DNA from: Pseudomonadota bacterium
Lineage (GTDB): Bacteria; Pseudomonadota; Alphaproteobacteria; Rhizobiales; Beijerinckiaceae
NCBI GenBank assembly: GCA_023393655.1
Contig: JAEWKP010000007.1
Span: 1-19,399 of the forward strand
DNA: 19,399 nt
Direction of reading: 5' to 3'
Below are positions 6,195-13,071 of this stretch, one piece after another. Each line of letters opens with the position of its first letter. Positions within the stretch are counted from its first letter, which is position 1. The notes beneath the pieces are model-generated. The model was not told the origin of the DNA. It ran no database searches and saw nothing but the letters and a program-made list of their open reading frames with translations. The translations under genes were made by a program, and so were the position numbers.

Positions 6195-7430
6195 ATGCTT
6201 GCAGCTTATCTGATGGAATGGGGCGGCATGATGCTGCGCTGGCTCCATGTCATCACGGCAATCGCCTGGATCGGAGCCTCGTTCTTCTTCATCCATCTCG
6301 ATGCCTCGCTGAAGCCGGCCGAGGACATCCCGCCCGGCACCGGCGGGCGGGCCTGGCAGGTGCATGGCGGCGGCTTCTACGAGATGCGCAAATACACGGT
6401 GGCCCCGGCCGTGATGCCGGCCGAGCTGACCTGGCATAAATGGCAGAGCTACTGGACCTGGATCTCCGGCTTCTTCCTGCTGGTCTGGATCTATTACGCG
6501 CAGTCGGAGCTCTATCTGATCGATCCGGCGGTGATGCAGCTCTCAGCCCTCGCGGCCGGCGCCATCGGCATCGCAGCACTGGTGATCGGCTGGCTGATCT
6601 ACGACCTCATGTGCAAGTCGCCGCTCGGCAGGCATGACGTGCTGCTCGGTCTGGTCGGATTCGGCTATGTCGTTGCGGCGAGCTGGGCCTTCGCGAATGT
6701 CTTCTCGGGACGCGGCGCGTTGATCCATACCGGCGCGCTGATGGCGACGATCATGACCGCCAATGTCTTCTTCAACATCATGCCGGGCCAGCGGAAGGTC
6801 ATCGCGTCGCTCGTCGCAGGCGAGAAGCCCGATCCGAAATACGGCAAGGCCGCCAAGCAACGCTCGACGCATAACAATTACATCACCTTGCCGGTGCTGT
6901 TCCTGATGCTGTCGAACCACTATCGGGTGACCTATGCCAATTCGAGCGTGATCCCGTTGCTGGTGGCATTGGTGATCGTGGCCGGCGCACTGATCCGGCA
7001 TTTCTTCAACATCCGGCACGGCGACCATGCGAAGTCGCCCTGGTGGTGCTGGGCGGTGGCGATCCTGGCGTTGTGGCTCGCCTTCTGGGTGGCGATGTCG
7101 TCCTCGCCCGGCGGGCGCGAGCAGCTCGGCCTCAAAGCGCGCGATGCCGGCAAGCCCGTCCTGCTGGCGGGCATGACGCTGCCGCCGACGGAGGTCTCGA
7201 ATATCGTGACTGGGCGCTGTGCCATGTGCCATGCGCCGGAGCCGTCCTGGCCCGGCATCCAGATCGCGCCGAAGGGCGTGATGCTGCACGAGCCGGAGCA
7301 AATTGCCCTGCACGCCCGCGCCATCCGCGCGCAGGCGGTGATGACCCATGCGATGCCGCCGAACAACCTTTCCGGAATGACCCCGGCCGAGCGGAAGGCG
7401 CTGGCGGGCTGGCTCGCGGCGGCGCGCTGA
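6195..7430 (+). CDS. puuD: Membrane-bound urate hydroxylase PuuD with C-terminal cytochrome c domain
   Basis: This 411-aa protein matches PuuD, the membrane urate oxidase unrelated to uricase. About eight membrane helices lie between residues 13 and 302, carrying typical PuuD segments such as MLRWLHVITAIAWIGASFFFIHLD, GGGFYEMRKYTVAP, HKWQSYWTWISGF and QRSTHNNYITLPVLFLMLSNHY. A C-terminal c-type heme domain (about 330-411) has CAMCH (342-346) and a Met-containing segment THAMPPNNLSGM for the sixth ligand. It oxidises urate to 5-hydroxyisourate and passes electrons through its heme to the respiratory chain, so no hydrogen peroxide is formed. GGAG lies nine bases before the ATG. It is the rightward arm of the divergent cluster with uraH-puuE. 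Confidence 0.95.
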   Translation: MLAAYLMEWGGMMLRWLHVITAIAWIGASFFFIHLDASLKPAEDIPPGTGGRAWQVHGGGFYEMRKYTVAPAVMPAELTWHKWQSYWTWISGFFLLVWIYYAQSELYLIDPAVMQLSALAAGAIGIAALVIGWLIYDLMCKSPLGRHDVLLGLVGFGYVVAASWAFANVFSGRGALIHTGALMATIMTANVFFNIMPGQRKVIASLVAGEKPDPKYGKAAKQRSTHNNYITLPVLFLMLSNHYRVTYANSSVIPLLVALVIVAGALIRHFFNIRHGDHAKSPWWCWAVAILALWLAFWVAMSSSPGGREQLGLKARDAGKPVLLAGMTLPPTEVSNIVTGRCAMCHAPEPSWPGIQIAPKGVMLHEPEQIALHARAIRAQAVMTHAMPPNNLSGMTPAERKALAGWLAAAR

Positions 7431-7440
7431 GGCGTTGTGC

Positions 7441-7533
7441 CGTCATGCTCGCCCTTGTGGCAAGCATCCACGCCTTGAACACTGCCTTCGACCAGCGAAG
7501 ACGTGGATGGTCGGGACAAGCCCGACCATGACG
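7441..7533. repeat. REP-like extragenic element: two inverted hairpins plus a central hairpin
   Basis: A 32-bp left arm (7441-7472) and right arm (7502-7533) are reverse complements at 25 of 32 positions, sharing CGTCATG and CATCCACG ends. Each arm also folds on itself: GCTCGCC-CTTGT-GGCAAGC (7447-7465, one C/A mismatch) and GGTCGGG-ACAAG-CCCGACC (7509-7527, perfect). The two loops are complementary to each other. Between the arms CTTCG-ACCAG-CGAAG (7486-7500) makes a third small hairpin. It begins ten bases after the puuD stop. This resembles the paired palindromic repeats (REP/BIME-like) scattered in Hyphomicrobiales genomes; copy number cannot be seen from one window. The rest of the 282-bp gap before the next gene holds only the direct repeat at 7632-7648. 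Confidence 0.75.
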
Positions 7534-7631
7534 CGGAGGGCGTTCGGGGGCGCCGCAACTTCGGCCGTTCGCACATCCGATTTCCGCTTTCTTCAGCCTG
7601 TCCCCATTTCCGTTCACGGATGCGTGATCGC

Positions 7632-7648
7632 GTTCAGATTCGGTTCAG
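7632..7648 (+). promoter_or_regulatory. GTTCAG direct repeat with 11-bp period upstream of YfhO-like gene
   Basis: GTTCAG occurs at 7632-7637 and again at 7643-7648, an exact 11-bp period. A related GTTCAC is at 7612-7617. Tandem hexamers at this period are the usual layout for OmpR/PhoB-family response regulators bound to one helix face. It lies 65 bp before the GTG at 7713. Confidence 0.3.
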
Positions 7649-7712
7649 GTACACGGCGCCATGGTCCGGCCACTGACAGGGCTGGAGACAGGTTCCCAGA
7701 ACGGGGCCGTTC

Positions 7713-10232
7713 GTGCCGAGGACCGTGGGGGTCCAGTTGAGACGCGTTGATGCAAGGGGCGCCGGCTACCTGCTGGCGGCCATCGGTTTCGTCGTGGCAT
7801 GGGGCATCCTGTGCTGGCCCTGGCTTTCGGGGGCGGTGACGATTCCGTTCGACGCCAAGGAGCATTTCCAGGCGCAGGTGCAGTTCCTCGCCAACGCGAT
7901 CCATACCGGGCAGTCTCCGTTCTGGAATCACAACGTCTTTGCCGGCTCGCCGCAGATTGCCGATCCGCAATCGCTGATCTTCTCGCCTGCGATCCTGCTC
8001 GCGCTGATCTCGCCGGCGCCGAGCTTCCGCGAGGTCGATGCCTATGTGCTGGCGCATCTGCTCGCCGGCGGGCTCGCGCTCATCCTGTTCTTCCGCGATC
8101 GCGGCTGGCATGCGGCCGGCGGCCTGATGGCGGCGCTGGTCTTCGCCTTCGGTGCCTCGGCGGCCTGGCGCGTCCAGCATGTCGGGCAGATCGCGAGCTA
8201 TGCCTTCTTCGCCATCGCGTTCTGGCTGACGGCGCGGATGCTGCAGCGTTCATCCGTTCTATCCGGCGTTTTCGCCGGCCTTGCCGCCGGCATGATGGTG
8301 CTGGAGCCGGATCAGGTCGCGCTGCTTGCCGGCTACGTGCTGGTCGCCATGGTCGTGGCGCATTGGATTTCCGGCGGCTGGGCGGCCTTCAAGGCGAGCC
8401 TGCTGCCGATCACTGCCGCGAGCGTGGTCGGCCTCGCCGTTATCGCCATGCCGCTGATCTGGACCTGGCTTTTCGCCGAGGCGACGACGCGGCCCGAGAT
8501 CGATTTCGCGTTCGCGGGCCGCGGCTCGCTGCATCCGGTGTCGCTGCTATCCGCCTTCATCGGCGACCTGTTCGGCGCCAAGGACCCGGCCGTCGAATTC
8601 TGGGGGCCGTACGGCAACCCGCAGGTGCTCTATCTCTCCCAGAACATGGCGCAGGTCTATTTCGGCGCGCTGCCGCTGCTGCTGCTGCTGACGCCCGGCC
8701 TGACGCGCGGCTGGCTCTGGGACAAGTCCGTCCGCCCGCTGACGCTGATGCTGGCCTTCATGGTGCTGTTCGCGCTCGGACGCTACACGCCGCTGTTTCA
8801 TCTCGCCTACGAATACCTTCCGGGCGTGAAGCAGTTCCGCCGGCCGGCTGACGCGACCTTCCTGATCGGCGGTATCGCGGCGATCCTTTCGGGCTATGTG
8901 CTGCATCGCATCCTGACGGCGGAGGCGGGAACTTCGTTCCGCCGCGACATGCTGATCGGGGCGGGGCTGGTGCTCGGCACGCTCGTGCTGGCGCTCGCGG
9001 TCTCGCGCGGCTGGGGGCATCTGGCCGATGCCTGGAAGCCGGTCGCAATGGCGCTCGGCTGGTTTGCGGTCGCGGGCGCAGCGTTCTTCATCCTGCAGCG
9101 CTGGCGCGGCGCGCTCGGCACCGCCGCCGCGGCGGTCCTGGTCACCGGGGTCGTCGCCGCCGATCTCGGCGTCAACAATGGCCCCAACGAATCGACCGCG
9201 CTCGCGCCGCAACTCTACGACGTGCTTGAGCCGGGCACGAAGAACGACACCATCGCGCTGCTGAAGCACCTGACCTCCCAGCCGGAGGGCTCGCCGCGCC
9301 GCGACCGGGTCGAATTGCTCGGCATGGGCTTCGAATGGCCGAATGCCGGCATGGTCCACGGCTTCGACCACACGCTCGGTTACAACCCGCTGCGGCTGGA
9401 GGATTTCTCGGAGGCTGTCGGCACGGGCGACGGCATCGCCAGGCCGGCCGACCGCAAGTTCACCCCGCTCTTCCCGTCCTATCGCTGCCGCCTCGCGAAC
9501 CTGCTGGGCTTGCGCTACATCGCCTCGCCGGTTCCGATCGAGCAGGTCGACCGCAGCCTCGGAGAGAACGATCTCACCCTGATCGCCCGGACGAAGCAGG
9601 GCTATGTCTACGAGAACCCGCGGGCCCTGCCGCGCGTGCAGTTCGTCGGCGGCTGGCAGTTTGCCGATTTCGAGAGCATGAAGCTGTCGGGCCGCTGGCC
9701 GGAGACCGACCCGACGCAGGCCGTCCTGCTCGATGTCGAGCCACCCGTCGCGACGCCGGAGGGGCCGGTCGCGACCCAGGCCGAGGTCAAGCTGACGCGC
9801 TATCGCAATGCGCGGGTCGAGATCGAGGTCACGACGCCGGTCGCCGGCTTCGTCGTACTCAACGACATCTGGCATCCCTGGTGGAAGGCCGAGGTCGACG
9901 GCGTCGAGAGCGAGATCCTGCGGGCCAACGTGCTGTTCCGGGCCGTGCAGGTGCCGGCCGGCACGCACAAGGTTCGCTTCAGCTTCCAGCCGGTCTGGGG
10001 CGCGCTGGCGGAGCTCAGGGCGCGGATCGAACCGCAGGAGCCGGACGACATGCTGCCGCCCGCTCCAAGGCATGACGAGCCGCAGATCGTCACCGCGCCG
10101 GGCGAGATCCCGAGGTTGGCGGGGCCGTCCGAAAGCGTGCGCAATTCGCTCGGCCTCGGCACCGGCAATGGCCAGCCGGCGCGTAACGGCACGGCCGCCG
10201 CGCATATTCCCGGCGACGCCATCGCGCATTGA
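7713..10232 (+). CDS. YfhO-family large membrane protein (GT-C-like)
   Basis: This 839-aa protein has a polytopic N-terminal part (about ten to twelve helices up to residue 480) and a soluble C-terminal part. After the first helix, PFDAKEHFQ (Asp47 in the first extracytoplasmic loop, where GT-C enzymes keep an acidic catalytic residue) and QSPFWNHNVFAGSPQIADPQ match the YfhO N-terminal signature. Near residue 717, NDIWHPWWKAEVDG...LRANVLFRAVQVPAGTHKVRFSFQP matches the conserved YfhO C-terminal sandwich domain. Gram-positive YfhO/GtcA-linked proteins glycosylate lipoteichoic acid with lipid-linked sugars; the acceptor in a Gram-negative cell is unknown. No sugar-nucleotide or polyprenol-glycosyltransferase gene lies beside it. 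The start is uncertain: GTG 7713 is given, and TTG 7737 is also possible. The C-terminal tail is Pro/Gly/Asn-rich and disordered. Confidence 0.82.
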   Translation: MPRTVGVQLRRVDARGAGYLLAAIGFVVAWGILCWPWLSGAVTIPFDAKEHFQAQVQFLANAIHTGQSPFWNHNVFAGSPQIADPQSLIFSPAILLALISPAPSFREVDAYVLAHLLAGGLALILFFRDRGWHAAGGLMAALVFAFGASAAWRVQHVGQIASYAFFAIAFWLTARMLQRSSVLSGVFAGLAAGMMVLEPDQVALLAGYVLVAMVVAHWISGGWAAFKASLLPITAASVVGLAVIAMPLIWTWLFAEATTRPEIDFAFAGRGSLHPVSLLSAFIGDLFGAKDPAVEFWGPYGNPQVLYLSQNMAQVYFGALPLLLLLTPGLTRGWLWDKSVRPLTLMLAFMVLFALGRYTPLFHLAYEYLPGVKQFRRPADATFLIGGIAAILSGYVLHRILTAEAGTSFRRDMLIGAGLVLGTLVLALAVSRGWGHLADAWKPVAMALGWFAVAGAAFFILQRWRGALGTAAAAVLVTGVVAADLGVNNGPNESTALAPQLYDVLEPGTKNDTIALLKHLTSQPEGSPRRDRVELLGMGFEWPNAGMVHGFDHTLGYNPLRLEDFSEAVGTGDGIARPADRKFTPLFPSYRCRLANLLGLRYIASPVPIEQVDRSLGENDLTLIARTKQGYVYENPRALPRVQFVGGWQFADFESMKLSGRWPETDPTQAVLLDVEPPVATPEGPVATQAEVKLTRYRNARVEIEVTTPVAGFVVLNDIWHPWWKAEVDGVESEILRANVLFRAVQVPAGTHKVRFSFQPVWGALAELRARIEPQEPDDMLPPAPRHDEPQIVTAPGEIPRLAGPSESVRNSLGLGTGNGQPARNGTAAAHIPGDAIAH

Positions 10233-10258
10233 AAAAGCCGCGGTGGGGCCGCGGCTTT
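10232..10258 (-). terminator. Intrinsic terminator between convergent genes
   Basis: AAAGCCGCGG (10234-10243) pairs perfectly with CCGCGGCTTT (10249-10258) around loop TGGGG. Read leftward, the stem is followed by a T5 run (10236-10232), so it best ends the flavoprotein transcript from 11344. Read rightward it has only three T, and may weakly end the YfhO transcript. The T-run overlaps the TGA stop codon of the YfhO gene (10230-10232). Confidence 0.8.
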
Positions 10259-10282
10259 CAAGGAAACGGTGTCATCCCTCGC

Positions 10283-11344
10283 TCAGGCGACGCCGAGCTT
10301 CTTCTGCAGACTGCTGGAAGAGGTCGTGTACTGGAAGGTCAGCCGCTTCTCGGGATAGACGTAGCGGTGGACCTTCTGGGCGCAGAGCGCGGCCTCTTGG
10401 AAGCCCGAGAGGATGAGCTTGAGCTTGCCCGGATAGGTGTTGATGTCGCCGACGGCGAAGATGCCGGGCACGCTGGTCTCGAACTTCTCGGTATCGACCG
10501 GGACGAGGTTCTCGTTGAGGTTCAGGCCCCAGTCGGCGATCGGACCTAGCTTCATGGTCAGGCCGAAGAAGGGCAGCAGCGTATCGCAGGCGATGTCGAA
10601 GGGCTCGTTGTCGGTGCCGCGGCAGACGACCGCCTCGAGCTTGCCGTTCTCGCCCTTCAGGCCGGTGATCTGGCCGAGCTTCATGTCCATCTTGCCCTCG
10701 GCGACGAGGCTGCGCATCTGCTCGACCGAATGCGGCGCGGCGCGGAAATCGTCGCGGCGGTGCATCAGCGTGACGCGGTTGGCGATCGGCTGGAGGTTCA
10801 GCGTCCAGTCGAGGGCGGAATCGCCGCCGCCGACGATCAGGATGTTGCGGCCGCGGAAGGCCTCCATCTTGCGCACGGCATAGAAGACCGAGCCGTTCTC
10901 ATAGCCCTCGATGCCGGGGATCGGCGGCTTCTTCGGCTGGAAGGAGCCGCCGCCGGCGGCGATGATCACGCTCCTGGTGTCGAAGACGGTGCCGGCATCG
11001 GTAGTGACGCGGAAGCGCGGCGCCTCCGGCGTGCCGGTCGGCTCGACCGCCTCGATCATCTGGTTGAGATGGAAGGTCGGCCCGAACGGCTTGATCTGCT
11101 CGAGCAGGTTGTCGACCAGCGCCTGGCCGGTGACCATCGGGAAGCCGGGGATGTCGTAGATCGGCTTCTCCGGATAGAGCTCCGCGCATTGCCCGCCAAC
11201 CTTCGGCAGGATGTCGACGAGATGCGCGCGGATATCGAGCAGGCCGAGCTCGAAGACGGCAAAAAGGCCGCAGGGGCCGGCGCCGACAATGACGACGTCG
11301 GTGGTGATGACTTCGTTTTCGTTGGCGGCAGCCGCGTCGCTCAT
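10283..11344 (-). CDS. Ferredoxin/flavodoxin-NADP+ reductase, thioredoxin-reductase-like type
   Basis: This 353-aa flavoprotein has FAD-binding VVIVGAGPCGLFAVFELG (Rossmann GxGxxG at 21-26), a second dinucleotide motif ILIVGGGDSALDW (168-180), and the C-terminal FAD contact GIFAVGDINTYPGKLKLILSGFQEAA. The redox-active CxxC of thioredoxin reductase is absent from the NADPH domain, and the tail YTTSSSSLQKKLGV is typical of the YumC / Rhodopseudomonas palustris FNR type. It would shuttle electrons between NADPH and ferredoxin or flavodoxin in the cytoplasm. The reading frame stays open far upstream (to 12439), but ATG 11344 with GAAGG about seven bases before it is the true start: residues upstream match no fold and overlap two other genes in other frames. 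Confidence 0.9.
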   Translation of the reverse strand: MSDAAAANENEVITTDVVIVGAGPCGLFAVFELGLLDIRAHLVDILPKVGGQCAELYPEKPIYDIPGFPMVTGQALVDNLLEQIKPFGPTFHLNQMIEAVEPTGTPEAPRFRVTTDAGTVFDTRSVIIAAGGGSFQPKKPPIPGIEGYENGSVFYAVRKMEAFRGRNILIVGGGDSALDWTLNLQPIANRVTLMHRRDDFRAAPHSVEQMRSLVAEGKMDMKLGQITGLKGENGKLEAVVCRGTDNEPFDIACDTLLPFFGLTMKLGPIADWGLNLNENLVPVDTEKFETSVPGIFAVGDINTYPGKLKLILSGFQEAALCAQKVHRYVYPEKRLTFQYTTSSSSLQKKLGVA

Positions 11345-11453
11345 GATTCTACCTTCGAGCCGGTCCAAACTGTCCGATTTAACGAACTCGCGCGGAGGAC
11401 ATGAGGCTTCGAAGGCCGGTTTGCAAGTGCAAAATGCTGAAACAGCGGAGCGA

Positions 11454-11488
11454 CCGGGGGGAGGGGAAAAGCCTTCTCCTTCCCCCGG
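11454..11488 (-). terminator. Long GC-rich hairpin after the GlcG/HbpS gene
   Basis: Bases 11454-11468 pair with 11474-11488 as a stem of about 15 bp (CCGGGGG against CCCCCGG at the base, two G-T wobbles higher up) with a five-base loop. It begins 15 bases after the stop of the GlcG/HbpS gene read leftward. No T-tract follows, so termination strength is doubtful; it could instead stabilise the 3' end. A separate short palindrome TTGCA-AG-TGCAA lies at 11421-11432, upstream of the flavoprotein gene. Confidence 0.45.
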
Positions 11489-11502
11489 CCGGGGCAGTGG
11501 AA

Positions 11503-11931
11503 TCAGGCTCCCGTATCGGCCTTGAGCCCGGCGGCAGTGATGCCGGCGCAGGCAGCGGCCTCGTCGTTGTCGGAGGTGTCGCCGGAGATGCCGACCGCGC
11601 CGAGGACCGCGCCCTCGGGCGAGCGGATCAGCACGCCGCCGGGCACCGGCACCAGCGAGCCGCCGACGGCATGGGTCGCCGCTTCCACGAAATAGGGCCG
11701 ATCCAGCGCCATCTTGTGGAGGGCGCGCGAACCCAGGCCGAGCGCGACCACGCCATGCGCCTTGCCGAGGGCGATCTCGCCGCGCTTCAGGCTGGTGCCG
11801 TCCTGCGCGGCAAAGGCCTTCTGCGAGCCGCGCGCGTCGAGAACGGCAATGGCGAGCGGCTTGAAGCCCGCGGCTTCGGCATGGGCCAGCGCGGTCTGGA
11901 GGATGGTCTGGGCCTGGGCGAGGGTCAGCAT
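11503..11931 (-). CDS. GlcG/HbpS family (DUF336) protein
   Basis: This 142-aa protein matches the GlcG/HbpS family: N-terminal LTLAQAQTILQTALAHAEAAGFKPLAIAVLD, the middle KAHGVVALGLGSRAL, then the strongly conserved VPVPGGVLIR...GAVLGAVGISGDTSDNDEAAACAGI. Members form octamers; HbpS of Streptomyces binds heme and GlcG is encoded with glycolate oxidase genes. There is no glycolate gene nearby and no signal peptide, so a cytoplasmic ligand-binding role is all that can be said. GGAG lies eight bases before the ATG. It is divergent from the BON-LysM gene and upstream of the flavoprotein gene on the same strand, separated by 158 bp with a hairpin. Confidence 0.88.
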   Translation of the reverse strand: MLTLAQAQTILQTALAHAEAAGFKPLAIAVLDARGSQKAFAAQDGTSLKRGEIALGKAHGVVALGLGSRALHKMALDRPYFVEAATHAVGGSLVPVPGGVLIRSPEGAVLGAVGISGDTSDNDEAAACAGITAAGLKADTGA

Positions 11932-11934
11932 GAG

Positions 11935-11960
11935 GGAACTCCGGTTTCGTCAGCGACGTT
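11935..11960 (+). promoter_or_regulatory. EcfG-type general stress promoter (GGAAC-N17-CGTT) facing the BON-LysM gene
   Basis: GGAAC (11935-11939) is followed after 17 bases by CGTT (11957-11960), an exact match to the EcfG -35/-10 pattern. It points right towards the BON-LysM gene at 12116, with a leader of about 150 bases. The -35 element lies only four bases upstream of the divergent GlcG/HbpS start codon, overlapping that gene's leader. Confidence 0.45.
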
Positions 11961-12115
11961 CTTGCCAGCCGCGAGACGTACGGGAAAGGCCGGTCGAGCC
12001 CGCTTTGCGCAATCGGTGCCAGCCGGCAAGCAAAACACCTTTTCCGTTTCCGTGGCGACTTGCATAGGGCGGCGGGACAGGGCTTGATAGCGCCGCGACA
12101 CGAGGAGGTTTGTTC

Positions 12116-12556
12116 ATGGGTCTGTTCAGTTTCATCAAGGAAGCCGGCGCCAAGATCTTCGGCGGCTCGGCCAAGGCGGCGACCGCCGACGATCTGCAGA
12201 AGGAACTCGCCGGGCATGGCCTGCCTGCCGACGTCAACATCCAGATCGACGGCGACAAGGTGAAGGTCTCCGGCAAGGCCGTTTCGACGGAAGAGGCCGA
12301 GAAGATCATTCTCGCGCTCGGCAACACCACCGGCGTGGCCCAGGTCGAATCCGACCTCGCCGTGACCAAGGAGGCCGCTGCGGCGGTGTTCTACACGGTG
12401 AAGAAGGGCGATACGCTCTGGAAGATCGCCGAGGAGCATTACGGCAAGGGCCAGGGTGCCAAGTACACCGAGATCGTCAAGGCCAACACGCCGCCGGTCA
12501 AGAATCCCGACCTGATCCAGCCGGGCTGGGTCCTGCGTATTCCGCCGAAGGCCTGA
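12116..12556 (+). CDS. kbp: BON-LysM domain protein (Kbp/YgaU-like)
   Basis: This 146-aa protein has the architecture of E. coli Kbp (YgaU, formerly LysM). It begins with the short lead MGLFSFIKEAGAKIFG. A BON domain (about 22-84, with the typical VSGKAVSTEEAEKIILALGNTTGVAQVE) follows, and then a LysM domain (about 92-144, FYTVKKGDTLWKIAEEHYGKG...IQPGWVLRIP). Kbp is a cytoplasmic potassium-binding protein needed under high potassium; homologues are strongly stress-induced. There is no signal peptide, which fits Kbp and not a peptidoglycan hydrolase. GAGGAGG (12102-12108) sets the ATG at 12116. A good terminator follows. An EcfG-type promoter match lies upstream, agreeing with a stress role. 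Confidence 0.92.
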   Translation: MGLFSFIKEAGAKIFGGSAKAATADDLQKELAGHGLPADVNIQIDGDKVKVSGKAVSTEEAEKIILALGNTTGVAQVESDLAVTKEAAAAVFYTVKKGDTLWKIAEEHYGKGQGAKYTEIVKANTPPVKNPDLIQPGWVLRIPPKA

Positions 12557-12573
12557 GGGCTTTCAGCGAGAAG

Positions 12574-12606
12574 GCAGCCGCGCGCCCTGGGCTCGCGGCT
12601 GCTTTT
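12574..12606 (+). terminator. Intrinsic terminator of the BON-LysM gene
   Basis: GCAGCCGCG (12574-12582) pairs with CGCGGCTGC (12594-12602), a perfect 9-bp stem, and is followed at once by TTTTCGTTT. It begins 17 bases after the stop codon. Confidence 0.85.
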
Positions 12607-12702
12607 CGTTTCTGGCACCCGAAAGCGCGGCCGAGCGGTGGCGCTTCCCGGATTGCCGTCCTATCTCAACGGCTCGCCCGACCGGGCTGGAGTGGCCTGC
12701 CC

Positions 12703-13020
12703 ATGATCGTGAACGACCTGGATATCGACGCCATCAAGGCAGGTTTGGGCGATGGTACCATCCTTCTGGTCGACGTGCGCGAGCCGCATGAATTCGCTGC
12801 CGGGCATATTCCCGGTTCGGTCTCGCGGCCTTTGTCGCAATTCGACCCCGCGGACCTGCCGAACGAGCCTGGCAAGCGCATCGTGCTCTCCTGCGCGGCA
12901 GGCGTGCGCTCGCGGCGGGCGCTCGAATTCGCCCAGTCGGCAGGGCTCGACATCGACAGCCATTATGCCGGCGGCTTCAAGGACTGGCTGATGCACGGCG
13001 AGGCGGTGGCGCAGGATTGA
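12703..13020 (+). CDS. Single-domain rhodanese-like protein
   Basis: This 105-aa protein is one rhodanese domain: LLVDVREPHEFAAGHIPGSVSRPLSQF (21-47) is the CH2A-like signature, and the active-site loop CAAGVRS (64-70) carries the catalytic Cys64 and a phosphate-binding-type Arg69. The end, HYAGGFKDWLMHGEAV, is the usual closing helix. Proteins of this size resemble GlpE and carry persulfide sulfur in the cytoplasm. The intact cysteine argues for sulfurtransferase activity; the sulfur partner is unknown. GGAG lies ten bases before the ATG. The YiiG-like gene starts 51 bp downstream on the same strand and may be co-transcribed. Confidence 0.9.
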   Translation: MIVNDLDIDAIKAGLGDGTILLVDVREPHEFAAGHIPGSVSRPLSQFDPADLPNEPGKRIVLSCAAGVRSRRALEFAQSAGLDIDSHYAGGFKDWLMHGEAVAQD

Positions 13021-13071
13021 CGGCTTGAGGCCTCATCCACGCCCGCGCTGCCCCTAGACCAAGGATAAACC

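Noticed and set aside
8547..10229. Minus-strand open frame of 560 codons inside the YfhO-like gene
   Set aside because: Antisense shadow with no motif; the plus-strand protein has conserved family segments throughout.
11345..12439. N-terminal extension of the ferredoxin-NADP reductase frame to give 718 residues (a possible fusion protein)
   Set aside because: The extra residues look like out-of-frame translation of the GlcG/HbpS and BON-LysM genes; a ribosome site and ATG exist at 11344, and the 353-aa product has the family's normal length.
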